Notes under the pieces: model-generated
What the model was told of the DNA's origin: nothing
Database searches by the model: none
The model's input: only the letters and a program-made list of their open reading frames with translations
Shown here: in pieces, positions 45,307-53,752 of the stretch
Position numbering within the stretch: the first letter of the stretch is position 1
How the letters are laid out: the number at the start of each line of letters is the position of its first letter
Assembly (NCBI GenBank): GCA_020161815.1
Contig: JAIUOP010000001.1
Location: 186,001-250,000 of the forward strand
Direction of reading: 5' to 3'
Source: Actinomycetota bacterium
Lineage (GTDB): Bacteria > Actinomycetota > Actinomycetes > Actinomycetales > Dermatophilaceae
DNA: 64,000 nt
Translations under genes and position numbers: made by a program

Positions 45307-46134
45307 ATGAGCGGCGTTCTCGTCCTGGCAGCCACCCCCATCGGCGACCCGCGCGATGCCGCGCCCCGGCTCGGGGCCGAGCTCGCCTCCGCGGACGTCG
45401 TCGCCGCCGAGGACACCCGCCGGCTGCGGCGCCTCTGCGCCGACCTGGGCGTGGAGGTCTCGGGCGCGGTCGTCAGCTTCCACGAGCACAACGAGTCCGC
45501 GCGCTCGTCCGAGCTCGTCGCCCGGCTCGTCGGTGGCGAGCGGGTCGTCGTCGTCACCGATGCCGGTATGCCGTCCGTCTCCGATCCGGGGTACCGCCTC
45601 GTCACCGCGGCGGTCGCTGCCGGGGTGCGCGTCACCTGCCTGCCCGGCCCCTCGGCCGTCCTCATGGCGCTCGCGGTCTCCGGGCTGCCGGTCGACCGCT
45701 TCTGCTTCGAGGGCTTCCTGCCGCGCAAGCCGGGGGAGCGGGCCCGGGTGCTCGCCGACCTGGCGGGCGAGCGGCGGACCCTGGTCTTCTTCGAGGCCCC
45801 GCACCGGCTCGAGGCGACCCTCGTCGCCATGGCGGAGGCCTTCGGGCGCGATCGTCGAGCCGCCGTGTGCCGTGAGCTCACCAAGACCTATGAGGAGGTC
45901 AAGCGTGGGGTCCTCGCGGACCTCGCGGCGTGGGCCGCCGATGGCGTGCGCGGCGAGATCACGCTCGTCGTGGCCGGCGCCCCACCCGTGGTGACCGACC
46001 TCGCGAGCCAGCTGGACGGCATACGGGACCGGGTCGCCGCGGGGGAGCGGCTCAAGGACGTCTGCGCGGACGTCGCCGCGGCGACCGGTCTGTCGAAGAA
46101 GGCGCTCTATGACGCTGCCCTGGCGGCCCGTTGA
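45307..46134 (+). CDS. rsmI: 16S rRNA (cytidine-1402 2'-O) methyltransferase
   Basis: A 275-aa tetrapyrrole-methylase-fold enzyme that methylates the ribose of C1402 in 16S rRNA. Motifs: LVLAATPIGDPRDAAPR, ADVVAAEDTRRLRRL, VVVVTDAGMPSVSDPGYRLV, CLPGPSAVLMALAVSGL, FCFEGFLPRK and ELTKTYEEVKRG. ATG 45307. The stop is followed by a switch to AT-rich sequence before the next, probably acquired, gene pair. Confidence 0.95.
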   Translation: MSGVLVLAATPIGDPRDAAPRLGAELASADVVAAEDTRRLRRLCADLGVEVSGAVVSFHEHNESARSSELVARLVGGERVVVVTDAGMPSVSDPGYRLVTAAVAAGVRVTCLPGPSAVLMALAVSGLPVDRFCFEGFLPRKPGERARVLADLAGERRTLVFFEAPHRLEATLVAMAEAFGRDRRAAVCRELTKTYEEVKRGVLADLAAWAADGVRGEITLVVAGAPPVVTDLASQLDGIRDRVAAGERLKDVCADVAAATGLSKKALYDAALAAR

Positions 46135-46146
46135 ACGAGCAGTCAA

Positions 46147-46162
46147 TTATCTGATATGATAA
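46147..46162. promoter_or_regulatory. AT-rich inverted repeat at the toxin-antitoxin promoter
   Basis: TTATC (46147-46151) and GATAA (46158-46162) flank TGATAT, inside ~30 bp of AT-rich DNA in a >70% GC region and 10 bp before the toxin ATG. It combines -10-like hexamers (GATAAG, TATGAT) with a palindrome, as expected for an operator bound by the HTH partner. Binding is inferred. Confidence 0.5.
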
Positions 46163-46172
46163 GATTTACGCC

Positions 46173-46871
46173 ATGACCCACTCAGATCGGCTGGCGCAGG
46201 TGCTCCGGTCCGCGGCGCGCCTGCAGGAGGTGGTGCCCGAGGCGGTGCTGGTCGGGGGGACCGCCGCGGCCCTCCACGCCGGTCACCGGCTGTCGATGGA
46301 TCACGACCATGTCCTTGACGACCTGGTGGAGCGATATGCCGAGATCGTGGAAGCGGTGGAGGCCAGTGAAGGATGGGTCACCTCGATCCGGGCCAGCAGT
46401 CCGCCCCTGACCCTCCTCGGGAGTCTGGACGGCATTGAAGCCGGGCTTCGCCAGCTCCGCCGGACTCGACCCTTGGAAGTCGAGGAGGTCGATCTCGGTG
46501 GTGGTGACGTCGTGCGCGTGCCGACGCTTCCCGAGATGCTTCGTGTGAAGGCGTACCTGATCGTCCAGCGCAATGCGACCCGTGATTACCTCGACACCGC
46601 CGCGCTCATCGACCGACTCGGTGAGGAGGCGGCAGCCGAGGTCCTCGCGTCGATCGATGACTATTACGCCGACCGTTCGGGCGAAGGAGACTCGGTGCTG
46701 ACGGCCCTCACCCTTCGCCTGGCTGCGCCCGCGCCGAGGGACCCACGTGTGACACGCCAGCTCTCGGCCTACAGGGAGCTGGACGCGCGATGGCATGACT
46801 GGACGGCCGTCACGTCGGTGTGTGCCGAGGTCGCCGACCGGATGCTGGAACTTCTCGAGCGGAGTCAGTGA
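46173..46871 (+). CDS. AbiEii-like nucleotidyltransferase (putative toxin)
   Basis: A 232-aa protein of the AbiEii/AbiGii nucleotidyltransferase fold. The catalytic pattern is LVGGTAAALHAGHRLSMDHDHVLDD (GG then DxD, residues ~27-51), followed by EMLRVKAYLIVQRNATRDYLDTAALID, where Lys and Asp are conserved. Relatives act as toxins that nucleotidylate tRNA, as MenT does. The stop overlaps the ATG of the HTH gene. GC content and codon use are less extreme than in the neighbours (GATTACCTCGAC, GATGACTATTAC), suggesting transfer. Confidence 0.82.
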   Translation: MTHSDRLAQVLRSAARLQEVVPEAVLVGGTAAALHAGHRLSMDHDHVLDDLVERYAEIVEAVEASEGWVTSIRASSPPLTLLGSLDGIEAGLRQLRRTRPLEVEEVDLGGGDVVRVPTLPEMLRVKAYLIVQRNATRDYLDTAALIDRLGEEAAAEVLASIDDYYADRSGEGDSVLTALTLRLAAPAPRDPRVTRQLSAYRELDARWHDWTAVTSVCAEVADRMLELLERSQ

Positions 46872-47347
46872 TGACTGGGCAGGCAGTGCGGCGAGTGCGC
46901 CACGTCGACGTCGACGCATCGCTGCAGGTGGACCTCTGGCCGTATGAAGCCGTGATCGCGGTGCTCGAGCGCGGGTCCATCCGCGACTGGGCAGTCCTGA
47001 CAGCAGCGATCGCTGCTGACCCTTGGGGCCCGGTGGCTCGCCAGGTGGAGGAGCATCTCGAGGTTGCGAGCGAGCCAGCCCTGGTCGCACTGCTGAGCCG
47101 GGCCATCGCGCGGTCGCGTCATCGCGCGGAGCAGGCCGAGCGTGACGCCGTCGCGGCGCGGGTGAACGACCTGGTCAACCGATCGGGATTCACGGCGGGC
47201 GACTTTGCCGAGCGGGTGGGCACCTCCGCCAGCCGACTCTCGACCTACCGTCACGGGCGGGTCACCCCGTCGGCCGCTCTCATGCATCGGATCGAGCGGG
47301 TCGCCGCTGACGGTGCGCGAAGGGCAAAGGCGTCAAAGGCACCGTGA
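46871..47347 (+). CDS. HTH-domain protein, putative antitoxin
   Basis: A 158-aa protein. The N-terminal ~100 residues are helical with many charged positions; the C-terminal part is an XRE-like helix-turn-helix (SGFTAGDFAERVGTSASRLSTYRHGRVTPSAALMHRIERVA, residues ~107-147). Overlap with the nucleotidyltransferase stop (TGATG) shows coupled translation. It probably neutralises the upstream protein and represses the operon. Classical AbiE has the order antitoxin then toxin; here the toxin comes first. Confidence 0.75.
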   Translation: MTGQAVRRVRHVDVDASLQVDLWPYEAVIAVLERGSIRDWAVLTAAIAADPWGPVARQVEEHLEVASEPALVALLSRAIARSRHRAEQAERDAVAARVNDLVNRSGFTAGDFAERVGTSASRLSTYRHGRVTPSAALMHRIERVAADGARRAKASKAP

Positions 47348-47463
47348 CGCGCGACGCCCGCGATGGCGCGCGGACGGCATACCGGCGGGTAACGTGCCAA
47401 GGTCACACGAAGTTAGGTTCACCTTCGCGTGCCTTGCTGCACGACGGACGGTAGTTTTCCCTT

Positions 47464-48171
47464 GTGGCCACATCGACGATCTCTGCTGCCCCCTTGGCGC
47501 GCAGGACGACGATCGCCCTCAAGCTGCTCATGGCGGCGACCGGGCTCTTCTTCGTCCTCTACGTGCTCCTCCACATGTACGGCAACCTCAAGGTGCTCGC
47601 CGGACCGGAGGCCTTCGACACCTACGCGCACCACCTGCGCACCTTCGGTGAGCCGATGCTTCCGTACGGCGGGTTGTTGTGGATCTTCCGGATCCTGCTC
47701 ATCGGCTCCCTCATCGGGCACGCGTATGCCGCGTTCACCCTGTGGAGCCGGGCGGGCAGCGCGCGCCGCACGAAGTACGCGGCGCTCAAGACCGCGGCGT
47801 CGGCCACGTGGATGCGTTGGGGCGGCGTGGCCCTGCTCATCTTCGTGACCTGGCACCTGATCCACTTCACGATCCTCAAGCCGGTCGTCAACACCGCCGG
47901 CCCCGACGCCGCCGCCATCAAGGCCTCGCCCTACGCGATGGTCGTCGCCTCGTTCCAGCTGTGGTGGATGGTGCTCATCTACCTCCTGGCACTCGCCGCG
48001 CTCGGCCTGCACCTGGCGCACGGCGTCTTCTCGGCGCAGCAGACGCTCGGCTACACCCAGACCCCCAAGGCGCGGGCCCGGGCCAAGGGCATCGGCCACG
48101 TGGTGGCCGCGCTCGTGGTCGTCGGCTTCGCGATCCCGCCGCTGGCCATCCTCTTCGGCCTGGTGAAGTGA
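47464..48171 (+). CDS. sdhC: succinate dehydrogenase cytochrome b subunit
   Basis: A 235-aa membrane anchor with five hydrophobic segments, of the b558 type in which one subunit holds two hemes and reacts with menaquinone. Candidate heme His are in LLHMYGNLKV, YAHHLRTFG, LIGHAYAAF, VTWHLIHF and LGLHLAHGVFS. The GTG start follows GACGGTAGTTTTCCCTT. It opens the sdhCAB operon; there is no sdhD, as expected for the single-anchor type. An upstream AAGTTAGGTTCACCTT motif was considered as an iron box. Confidence 0.93.
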   Translation: MATSTISAAPLARRTTIALKLLMAATGLFFVLYVLLHMYGNLKVLAGPEAFDTYAHHLRTFGEPMLPYGGLLWIFRILLIGSLIGHAYAAFTLWSRAGSARRTKYAALKTAASATWMRWGGVALLIFVTWHLIHFTILKPVVNTAGPDAAAIKASPYAMVVASFQLWWMVLIYLLALAALGLHLAHGVFSAQQTLGYTQTPKARARAKGIGHVVAALVVVGFAIPPLAILFGLVK

Positions 48172-48180
48172 GGAACTGCA

Positions 48181-50178
48181 ATGACTGACCTGATCCACGG
48201 CGTCTACACCGAGGGCGAGAAGATCGCCGACACCAAGGCCCCCAAGGTCCCCGTCGCCCAGATGTGGGAGAAGCGGAAGATGGACGCGGCCCTGGTCAAC
48301 CCGGCCAACCGCCGCAAGCTCTCCGTCATCATCGTCGGCACCGGCCTGGCCGGCGGCGCTGCGGCGGCCACGCTCGGTGAGGCCGGCTACCACGTGAAGT
48401 CCTTCTGCTACCAGGACTCCCCGCGTCGGGCCCACTCGATCGCCGCCCAGGGTGGCATCAACGCCGCCAAGAACTACAAGGGCGACGGCGACTCGATCTA
48501 CCGCCTCTTCTACGACACCGTCAAGGGCGGGGACTACCGCTCGCGCGAGTCGAATGTCTACCGCCTGGCCGAGGTCAGCGCCGACATCATCGACCAGTGC
48601 GTGGCCCAGGGCGTGCCCTTCGCCCGCGAGTACGGCGGCCTGCTCGACAACCGCTCCTTCGGTGGCGTGCAGGTGTCGCGCACGTTCTACGCGCGTGGCC
48701 AGACCGGTCAGCAGCTCCTCATCGGCGCCTACCAGGCGCTCGAGCGGCAGGTCGCGGCCGGCACGGTGGAGATGTTCACCCGCCACGAGATGCTCGAGCT
48801 GATCGTGGAAGGTGGGCAGGCCCGGGGCATCATCGCCCGCGACCTGGTCACCGGCGAGATCGAGACCCACCTCGCCGACGCGGTCGTCCTGGCCTCCGGT
48901 GGCTACGGCAACGTCTTCTTCCTCTCGACCAACGCCATGGGCTCCAACGTCACGGCGAACTGGCGGGCCCACAAGAAGGGCGCCTACTTCGGCAACCCCT
49001 GCTACACGCAGATCCACCCGACGTGCATCCCGGTCTCCGGCGACCACCAGTCCAAGCTGACGCTGATGTCGGAGTCCCTCCGCAACGACGGCCGGATCTG
49101 GGTCCCGAAGAAGCGCGAGGACTGCGAGAAGGACCCACGGACCATCCCCGAGGAGGACCGCGACTACTACCTCGAGCGGATCTACCCCGCCTTCGGCAAC
49201 CTCGTGCCCCGCGACATCGCCTCGCGCCAGGCCAAGAACATGTGTGACGAGGGGCGCGGTGTCGGCCCGATGGTCGGCGACTTCCGCCGCGGCGTCTACC
49301 TCGACTTCGCGGACGCCATCAAGCGCCTGGGCCAGAAGGCCATCGAGGAGAAGTACGGCAACCTCTTCGACATGTACGCCAGGATCACGGGTGAGAACCC
49401 GTACGAGACGCCGATGCGGATCTACCCGGCCGTGCACTACACGATGGGTGGGCTCTGGGTCGACTACGACCTGCAGTCCTCGATCCCGGGCCTGTTCGTC
49501 ACCGGTGAGGCCAACTTCTCCGACCACGGTGCCAACCGCCTGGGGGCGAGCGCCCTCATGCAGGGCCTGGCCGATGGCTACTTCGTCCTCCCGAACACCA
49601 TCCGCGACTACCTCGCCAAGGGCCCCTTCCCGAAGGTGTCCGAGGATGCGCCGTCGGTGGTGCAGGCTCGCGCCGCCGTCGAGGAGCGCACCCAGCGCCT
49701 CCTCGCCGTCAAGGGCGAGCGCTCGGTCGACTCCTTCCACAAGGAGCTCGGCCACATCATGTGGGAGTACTGCGGCATGGAGCGCACCGAGACCGGTCTG
49801 CTCAAGGCCATCGACCTGATCCGTTCGCTGCGTGCCGAGTTCTGGCGCAACGTCAAGGTCCTCGGGTCGGCCGACACGCTCAACCAGAGCCTGGAGAAGG
49901 CCGGCCGTGTGGCCGACTTCCTCGAGCTCGGCGAGCTCATGTGCATCGACGCCCTCCACCGGGCCGAGTCCTGTGGTGGGCACTTCCGGGCCGAGTCTCA
50001 GACCGAGGACGGCGAGGCGCTGCGTCACGACGACGAGTTCCTCTACGTCGCGGCGTGGGAGTTCGCTCCCGGCGACGCCGACCCCAACCAGCCGGATGTC
50101 GCCATGGGCGCGCCGATCCTCCACAAGGAGGACCTGGTCTACGAAGCCATCGAACTCAAGCAGCGGAGCTACAAGTGA
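48181..50178 (+). CDS. sdhA: succinate dehydrogenase flavoprotein subunit
   Basis: A 665-aa catalytic subunit that oxidises succinate to fumarate with covalent FAD. It has the dinucleotide fold [22 protein letters not shown], the flavinylation His in [18 protein letters not shown], the active-site region [18 protein letters not shown] and [31 protein letters not shown] 48181 is preceded by GAGGAACTGCA and lies 9 bp after sdhC. Tyr is almost always TAC here and the gene contains no GTATGCCG word. Confidence 0.97.
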   Translation: MTDLIHGVYTEGEKIADTKAPKVPVAQMWEKRKMDAALVNPANRRKLSVIIVGTGLAGGAAAATLGEAGYHVKSFCYQDSPRRAHSIAAQGGINAAKNYKGDGDSIYRLFYDTVKGGDYRSRESNVYRLAEVSADIIDQCVAQGVPFAREYGGLLDNRSFGGVQVSRTFYARGQTGQQLLIGAYQALERQVAAGTVEMFTRHEMLELIVEGGQARGIIARDLVTGEIETHLADAVVLASGGYGNVFFLSTNAMGSNVTANWRAHKKGAYFGNPCYTQIHPTCIPVSGDHQSKLTLMSESLRNDGRIWVPKKREDCEKDPRTIPEEDRDYYLERIYPAFGNLVPRDIASRQAKNMCDEGRGVGPMVGDFRRGVYLDFADAIKRLGQKAIEEKYGNLFDMYARITGENPYETPMRIYPAVHYTMGGLWVDYDLQSSIPGLFVTGEANFSDHGANRLGASALMQGLADGYFVLPNTIRDYLAKGPFPKVSEDAPSVVQARAAVEERTQRLLAVKGERSVDSFHKELGHIMWEYCGMERTETGLLKAIDLIRSLRAEFWRNVKVLGSADTLNQSLEKAGRVADFLELGELMCIDALHRAESCGGHFRAESQTEDGEALRHDDEFLYVAAWEFAPGDADPNQPDVAMGAPILHKEDLVYEAIELKQRSYK

Positions 50179-50181
50179 AAT

Positions 50182-50227
50182 CCCCAGGAAGTTCTTCGTT
50201 CCTTCGTCACTTCGATACTTCCCGGGG
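50182..50227 (+). promoter_or_regulatory. sdhA-sdhB intergenic hairpin
   Basis: CCCCAGGAAGT (50182-50192) pairs with ACTTCCCGGGG (50217-50227), 10 of 11 positions. The loop is unusually AT/TTC-rich. It lies in the 55-bp gap between sdhA and sdhB and could set relative expression or protect the mRNA end. Confidence 0.5.
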
Positions 50228-50233
50228 GCCCCG

Positions 50234-50989
50234 ATGAGCGGCGGAATGAACCTGACCCTGCGGATCTGGCGCCAGGACGGCCCCTCCGACCGCGGCCACC
50301 TGGTGACCTACGAGGTCTCCGACATCAGCCCGGACATGAGCTTCCTGGAGATGCTCGACGTCCTCAACGAGCAGCTCAACGCCAAGGGCGAGGAGCCGAT
50401 CGCCTTCGACAGCGACTGCCGCGAGGGCATCTGCGGCATGTGCGGCCTGATGATCTCCGGTGAGGCCCACGGTCCGGAGAAGACGACGACCTGCCAGCTG
50501 CACATGCGCAGCTTCAAGGACGGCGAGATGATCACCATCGAGCCGTGGCGGGCCGACGCCTTCCCGATCATCAAGGACCTCGTCGTCGATCGCGGCGCCT
50601 TCGACCGGATCATCCAGGCCGGCGGCTTCATCTCGGTCAACACCGGCTCGGCCCCCGAGGCCAACGCCGCCCCGGTCCCCAAGCCCAAGGCCGACCGTGC
50701 CTTCCAGGCCGCCGAGTGCATCGGCTGTGGCGCCTGCGTCGCGGCCTGCCCGAACGCCTCCGGCATGCTCTTCATGGGCGCCAAGGTCACCCACCTCTCC
50801 GAGCTGCCCCAGGGCCAGCCCGAGCGGTGGCGCCGGGTCGTCGACATGGTGGCGCAGCACGACGCCGAGGGCTTCGGCGGCTGCACCAACACCGGCGCCT
50901 GCTCGGTGGCCTGCCCCAAGGGCATCCCGCAGGACGTCATCTCCACCCTCAACCGGGACCTGCGCACCTCGATGATGCAGGGCGGCTGA
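50234..50989 (+). CDS. sdhB: succinate dehydrogenase iron-sulfur subunit
   Basis: A 251-aa electron-transfer subunit. The 2Fe-2S ligands are in [13 protein letters not shown] with a further Cys in KTTTCQLH, the 4Fe-4S motif is [12 protein letters not shown], and the 3Fe-4S motif [19 protein letters not shown] 50234 after GGGGGCCCCG. It passes electrons from SdhA to the SdhC hemes and menaquinone. Confidence 0.97.
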   Translation: MSGGMNLTLRIWRQDGPSDRGHLVTYEVSDISPDMSFLEMLDVLNEQLNAKGEEPIAFDSDCREGICGMCGLMISGEAHGPEKTTTCQLHMRSFKDGEMITIEPWRADAFPIIKDLVVDRGAFDRIIQAGGFISVNTGSAPEANAAPVPKPKADRAFQAAECIGCGACVAACPNASGMLFMGAKVTHLSELPQGQPERWRRVVDMVAQHDAEGFGGCTNTGACSVACPKGIPQDVISTLNRDLRTSMMQGG

Positions 50990-51010
50990 GCGGCGGATTC
51001 CGCGAGAGGC

Positions 51011-51050
51011 GAGCGGGCGGCATACCGGATGGTCGGTATGCCGCCCGCTC
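51011..51050 (+). terminator. terminator of the sdhCAB operon
   Basis: 16-bp perfect arms (51011-51026 and 51035-51050) with the loop GGATGGTC, 21 bp after sdhB. Each arm contains CGGCATAC or GTATGCCG, the third inverted pair of this octamer in the window. Confidence 0.85.
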
Positions 51051-51060
51051 ACCTTCCCGC

Positions 51061-51100
51061 TGCGTGCCAAGGGTGCCGGATGCCGCACGTCTGGCACGCA
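51061..51100. repeat. intergenic hairpin repeat, family C copy 2
   Basis: The outer stem TGCGTGCCA/TGGCACGCA is nearly that of copy 1 (12363-12404); the inner stem GTGC/GCAC encloses CGGATGCC. It lies 10 bp after the sdh terminator. Confidence 0.75.
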
Positions 51101-51122
51101 CCCTCTCCGAGTGAGCTGCGGG

Positions 51123-51162
51123 TGAGTGTCGAGGGTGCTGGATGCCGCACCTCGGGCACTCA
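51123..51162. repeat. intergenic hairpin repeat, family C copy 3
   Basis: The core GTGC-TGGATGCC-GCAC is as in copy 2, but the outer stem is TGAGTG/CACTCA instead of TGCGTGCCA. It ends 33 bp before the CDGSH gene, so it may lie in that gene's leader. Confidence 0.7.
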
Positions 51163-51195
51163 ACCTGCCTCGCCCAAAGGGTCTACGGTGAGGCC

Positions 51196-51891
51196 ATGGC
51201 GCACATCGAGGTCACCCGCAACGGACCGTATGCCGTGCACGGGCTCCCGCTCATCCGGCTGCGGCTGCAGTCCGACGACGAGAGCGGCAGCCAGGACTGG
51301 GTGGAGCGCGCCCCGATCCACACCAGCGGCGAGGCGGACGCGGGTGGCACCTATTGGCTCTGCCGGTGCGGCCAGTCGCAGAACAAGCCCTTCTGCGACG
51401 GCAGCCACCGCACAGCCGGCTTCGACGGCACGGAGACGGCGACGCGCGGCACGCATCGCGCGCGCGCCAAGGTCATGGAGGGGGAGTCCGCCGAAGGCGT
51501 GGGTGTCGTCGTGCGCGACGTGCGGCCGCTGTGTGCCCACGCCGGCTTCTGCGTCGCCGACGGCTCGGACGTCTGGCACATGGTGCGCGGCGACGACTCC
51601 GAGGTGCACGCCGCGATGCGGGACATGGTCGACCACTGCCCCAGTGGTGCCCTGACGAGAGCGGGTCGGCCGGATGCGGCGCACGACGACGAGCCGCGGC
51701 TGCCGTTGCGGGTCGCCGTGTGCGACAACGCCCAGTACCTCGTCACGGGAGGTGCGTCGGTCGCCTCCGATGACGGCACGGCATACGAGACCCGCAACCG
51801 GGTGAGCCTGTGCCGCTGCGGGGCCTCGAAGAACAAGCCGTTCTGTGATGGCTCGCACGCCGATCCCGACGTGGCCTTCACCGACTCCTAG
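51196..51891 (+). CDS. CDGSH iron-sulfur protein with central ferredoxin-like domain
   Basis: A 231-aa protein with three Fe-S modules. Two CDGSH motifs, CRCGQSQNKPFCDGSH (about residues 56-71) and CRCGASKNKPFCDGSH (about 206-221), each bind 2Fe-2S through three Cys and one His. Between them lies a divergent mono-cluster ferredoxin-like domain (VRPLCAHAGFC and DHCPSGAL, the DUF1271/Fer4_19 pattern). ATG 51196. The function is unknown; electron transfer or cluster sensing is likely. Confidence 0.9.
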   Translation: MAHIEVTRNGPYAVHGLPLIRLRLQSDDESGSQDWVERAPIHTSGEADAGGTYWLCRCGQSQNKPFCDGSHRTAGFDGTETATRGTHRARAKVMEGESAEGVGVVVRDVRPLCAHAGFCVADGSDVWHMVRGDDSEVHAAMRDMVDHCPSGALTRAGRPDAAHDDEPRLPLRVAVCDNAQYLVTGGASVASDDGTAYETRNRVSLCRCGASKNKPFCDGSHADPDVAFTDS

Positions 51892-51903
51892 GCCGTCAGT
51901 CGG

Positions 51904-51953
51904 CTTGGGTGTCGCGGGTGTGGGGTCCTGACCCCACCTCCGCCACACCCAAG
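51904..51953. repeat. intergenic hairpin repeat, family B copy 2
   Basis: The outer CTTGGGTGT/ACACCCAAG and the inner TGGGGTC-CT-GACCCCA match copy 1 (39244-39291), with a different and partly paired middle (GCGGG-type). It stands between the convergent CDGSH and CPBP genes, where a terminator is expected. Confidence 0.85.
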
Positions 51954-51969
51954 TCCCTGAGCCGGGGCG

Positions 51970-52752
51970 TCACAGCCAGGTGAGGTGGTCCTTGAGCAGG
52001 GCATAGCCGACGAAGGCGACGACGTCGAGCAGCGTGTGCGCCACCACGAGCGGCATGACCCGCTTGGTCCGCGTGTAGATCCACCCGAACACCACGCCCA
52101 TGATCGCGTTCCCGATGAAGCCGCCGAAGCCCTGGTAGAGGTGGTAGCTCCCGCGGATCAGCGCGCTCACCACGATGATCGTCCACTGGTTCCATCCGGC
52201 CTGCGCCCACCGGCGGAAGAGGTAGGCCACCATCACGACCTCCTCGAGGATCGCGTTCTGCGCGGCGGCGAGGACGAGCACGGGGATGGTCCACCAGGCA
52301 CCGGCGAGGTTGGCCGCCGCGACGGTGGTGTTGATCCCGATGGCCTTCGCCGCGGCATACAGGGCAAGGCCGGGCAGCCCGATCGCGGCAGCCAGCGCGG
52401 TGCCACGGACGGTGTCCTGCAACGGCTTTCGCAGGTCGAAGCCTGCCAGCCGGTATGCCGGGTGCTCACCGTGCGCTGTCGCTGCCACTCCCGGGCCGGG
52501 CCGGGACGTGAGCAGGTGCAGGGCGAGGAAGGCCGGGACGACGCCCAGTCCGATGCCGACGATCTGGTAGGCGAGGTCGAGCAAGGGCCGGTCGGGGGTG
52601 ACCGAGGAGTTCATCGCGCTCGTCTGCTGGCTGAGGGCGACCTCGCGGGTGAGGCGCTCGATGATCCGCAGGACCGACCAGATCGCCGAGGCGCCGAGCG
52701 AGACGCCGAGGACGAGCCAGGTCTCGGTCAGCAGCGAGCGGCGGGAGGTCAC
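51970..52752 (-). CDS. CPBP-family intramembrane metalloprotease
   Basis: A 260-aa membrane protein with about eight hydrophobic segments. CPBP/Abi signatures: NAILEEVVMVAYLFRRW (EExxxxxxxxR, about residue 165), SYHLYQGFGGFIGN and the final HTLLDVVAF (HxxxD). Relatives include the CAAX protease Rce1 and bacteriocin self-immunity proteins; the target is not known. GTG 52752. Confidence 0.85.
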   Translation of the reverse strand: MTSRRSLLTETWLVLGVSLGASAIWSVLRIIERLTREVALSQQTSAMNSSVTPDRPLLDLAYQIVGIGLGVVPAFLALHLLTSRPGPGVAATAHGEHPAYRLAGFDLRKPLQDTVRGTALAAAIGLPGLALYAAAKAIGINTTVAAANLAGAWWTIPVLVLAAAQNAILEEVVMVAYLFRRWAQAGWNQWTIIVVSALIRGSYHLYQGFGGFIGNAIMGVVFGWIYTRTKRVMPLVVAHTLLDVVAFVGYALLKDHLTWL

Positions 52753-52786
52753 CCCCGCAGAGTAGGGCGAAGCGCTGGGAGGGGGA

Positions 52787-52978
52787 TCAGTGGGAGAAGG
52801 CGTGGCCCTTGAGGTACCACGCGCCGATCGACTCGTGCCGGGCGAGGCGGCGCGGGCGCTGCGTGCGGACGACATCGACGGCGAGGACGGCGAAGCCGCC
52901 CGCGATGACGACGGCCGCGACGGCGAGGGTGAGCTGCAGGACGGTGACGATCGTGGCCAGGCCGGTCATGGGGCCCAT
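52787..52978 (-). CDS. small single-span membrane protein under TetR control
   Basis: A 63-aa product: a hydrophobic helix over residues ~6-35 (TGLATIVTVLQLTLAVAAVVIAGGFAVLAV) then a basic tail (VRTQRPRRLARHESIGAWYLKGHAFSH). The start ATG 52978 has a strong AAGGAG six bases upstream, which supports a real gene. It is divergent from the tetR gene across a 33-bp palindrome, so it is the likely target of that regulator. No family recognised. Confidence 0.7.
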   Translation of the reverse strand: MGPMTGLATIVTVLQLTLAVAAVVIAGGFAVLAVDVVRTQRPRRLARHESIGAWYLKGHAFSH

Positions 52979-53003
52979 GGTGACTCCTTGTGGGTGGGAA
53001 CTT

Positions 53004-53036
53004 CTTCTACATCTGTAGTGTCTACAGATGTAGAAG
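53004..53036. promoter_or_regulatory. TetR operator, 15-bp perfect inverted repeat
   Basis: Arms CTTCTACATCTGTAG (53004-53018) and CTACAGATGTAGAAG (53022-53036) are separated by TGT. The AT-rich palindrome lies between the divergent small membrane protein (start 52978) and tetR (start 53077), the standard place for an operator that controls both. Confidence 0.85.
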
Positions 53037-53076
53037 TCTCGTCAAGTCCGGCCCGTGGGCGCCATGCAGCGGCACA

Positions 53077-53682
53077 ATGGCGCCGATGACACCGACTGAC
53101 GCCCCGTATGCCGGCCGCCGCCTCGAGCTCGTGCGCGCCGCCGAGACGGTGGTGGCGCGCGGGGGGTTGCGCGCCCTCACGCACCGGGCCGTCGACAGCG
53201 CGGCGGGCCTGCCCCTGGGGTCGTGCTCGAGCTACTTCCGGACGCGACTGGCGCTGCTCACAGCCCTGGCCGAGCACGTCGGGCATGCCCTCACGGTCGA
53301 GGTCCACGACCTGGGTGAACACCTGCGCGGCCTCGACGGAGCCGACCCGGAGGCGCACCTCGATGCCTCGGTCGCCGAGGTGGTCGCCCTCTTCCGGCGG
53401 CGGATCGACAACCCGGACCTGGTCCTCAGCCAAGCCGAGCTGACCCTGGAGTCCCTGCGCCAGCCCGACCTGAAGAAGTCCCTCGACCACTGGCGCACGG
53501 GCCTGGTCGCGATGGTCGAGACGATGGTGGCCCACGCCGGTCGGCCCGACCCACGCCAACGGGCGGAGACCCTCGTCGCGGCGATGCAGGGCGTGCTCCT
53601 CAACGGCCTGCAACAGCCCGAAGGCGAGCGGACGGGCTACCTGGAACGGTCGATCCGGATGCTCCTGGCCGGCTCCGACTGA
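53077..53682 (+). CDS. TetR-family transcriptional regulator
   Basis: A 201-aa dimeric repressor. The N-terminal HTH reads RRLELVRAAETVVARGGLRALTHRAVDSAAGLPLGSCSSYFRTRLALLTAL (residues ~14-64), with the TetR-typical ALTHRAVDSAAGLPLGS. The C-terminal ~130 residues form the helical ligand-binding part (TetR_C of the AcrR/QacR type). ATG 53077 or 53086. Autoregulation through the adjacent palindrome is expected; the ligand is unknown. Confidence 0.9.
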   Translation: MAPMTPTDAPYAGRRLELVRAAETVVARGGLRALTHRAVDSAAGLPLGSCSSYFRTRLALLTALAEHVGHALTVEVHDLGEHLRGLDGADPEAHLDASVAEVVALFRRRIDNPDLVLSQAELTLESLRQPDLKKSLDHWRTGLVAMVETMVAHAGRPDPRQRAETLVAAMQGVLLNGLQQPEGERTGYLERSIRMLLAGSD

Positions 53683-53752
53683 CCGGCGGCGGGACGGCAT
53701 ACCTGCCTGTCCCGATCCCGACGCCGTCCCGCGCCACGGACCCGAACGCACT

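Noticed and set aside
46173..47347. The AbiEii-like pair as part of a mobile element with ends.
   Set aside because: No transposase, integrase, inverted repeats or target duplication can be seen around it.
47410..47428. AAGTTAGGTTCACCTTCGC before sdhC as a DtxR/IdeR iron box.
   Set aside because: Only about half of the 19 positions match the consensus when aligned from either half-site, so I did not list it as a site, although iron control of sdh is plausible.
47464..50989. Missing sdhD as a gene loss.
   Set aside because: The five-helix SdhC belongs to the single-anchor b558 type, which needs no SdhD.
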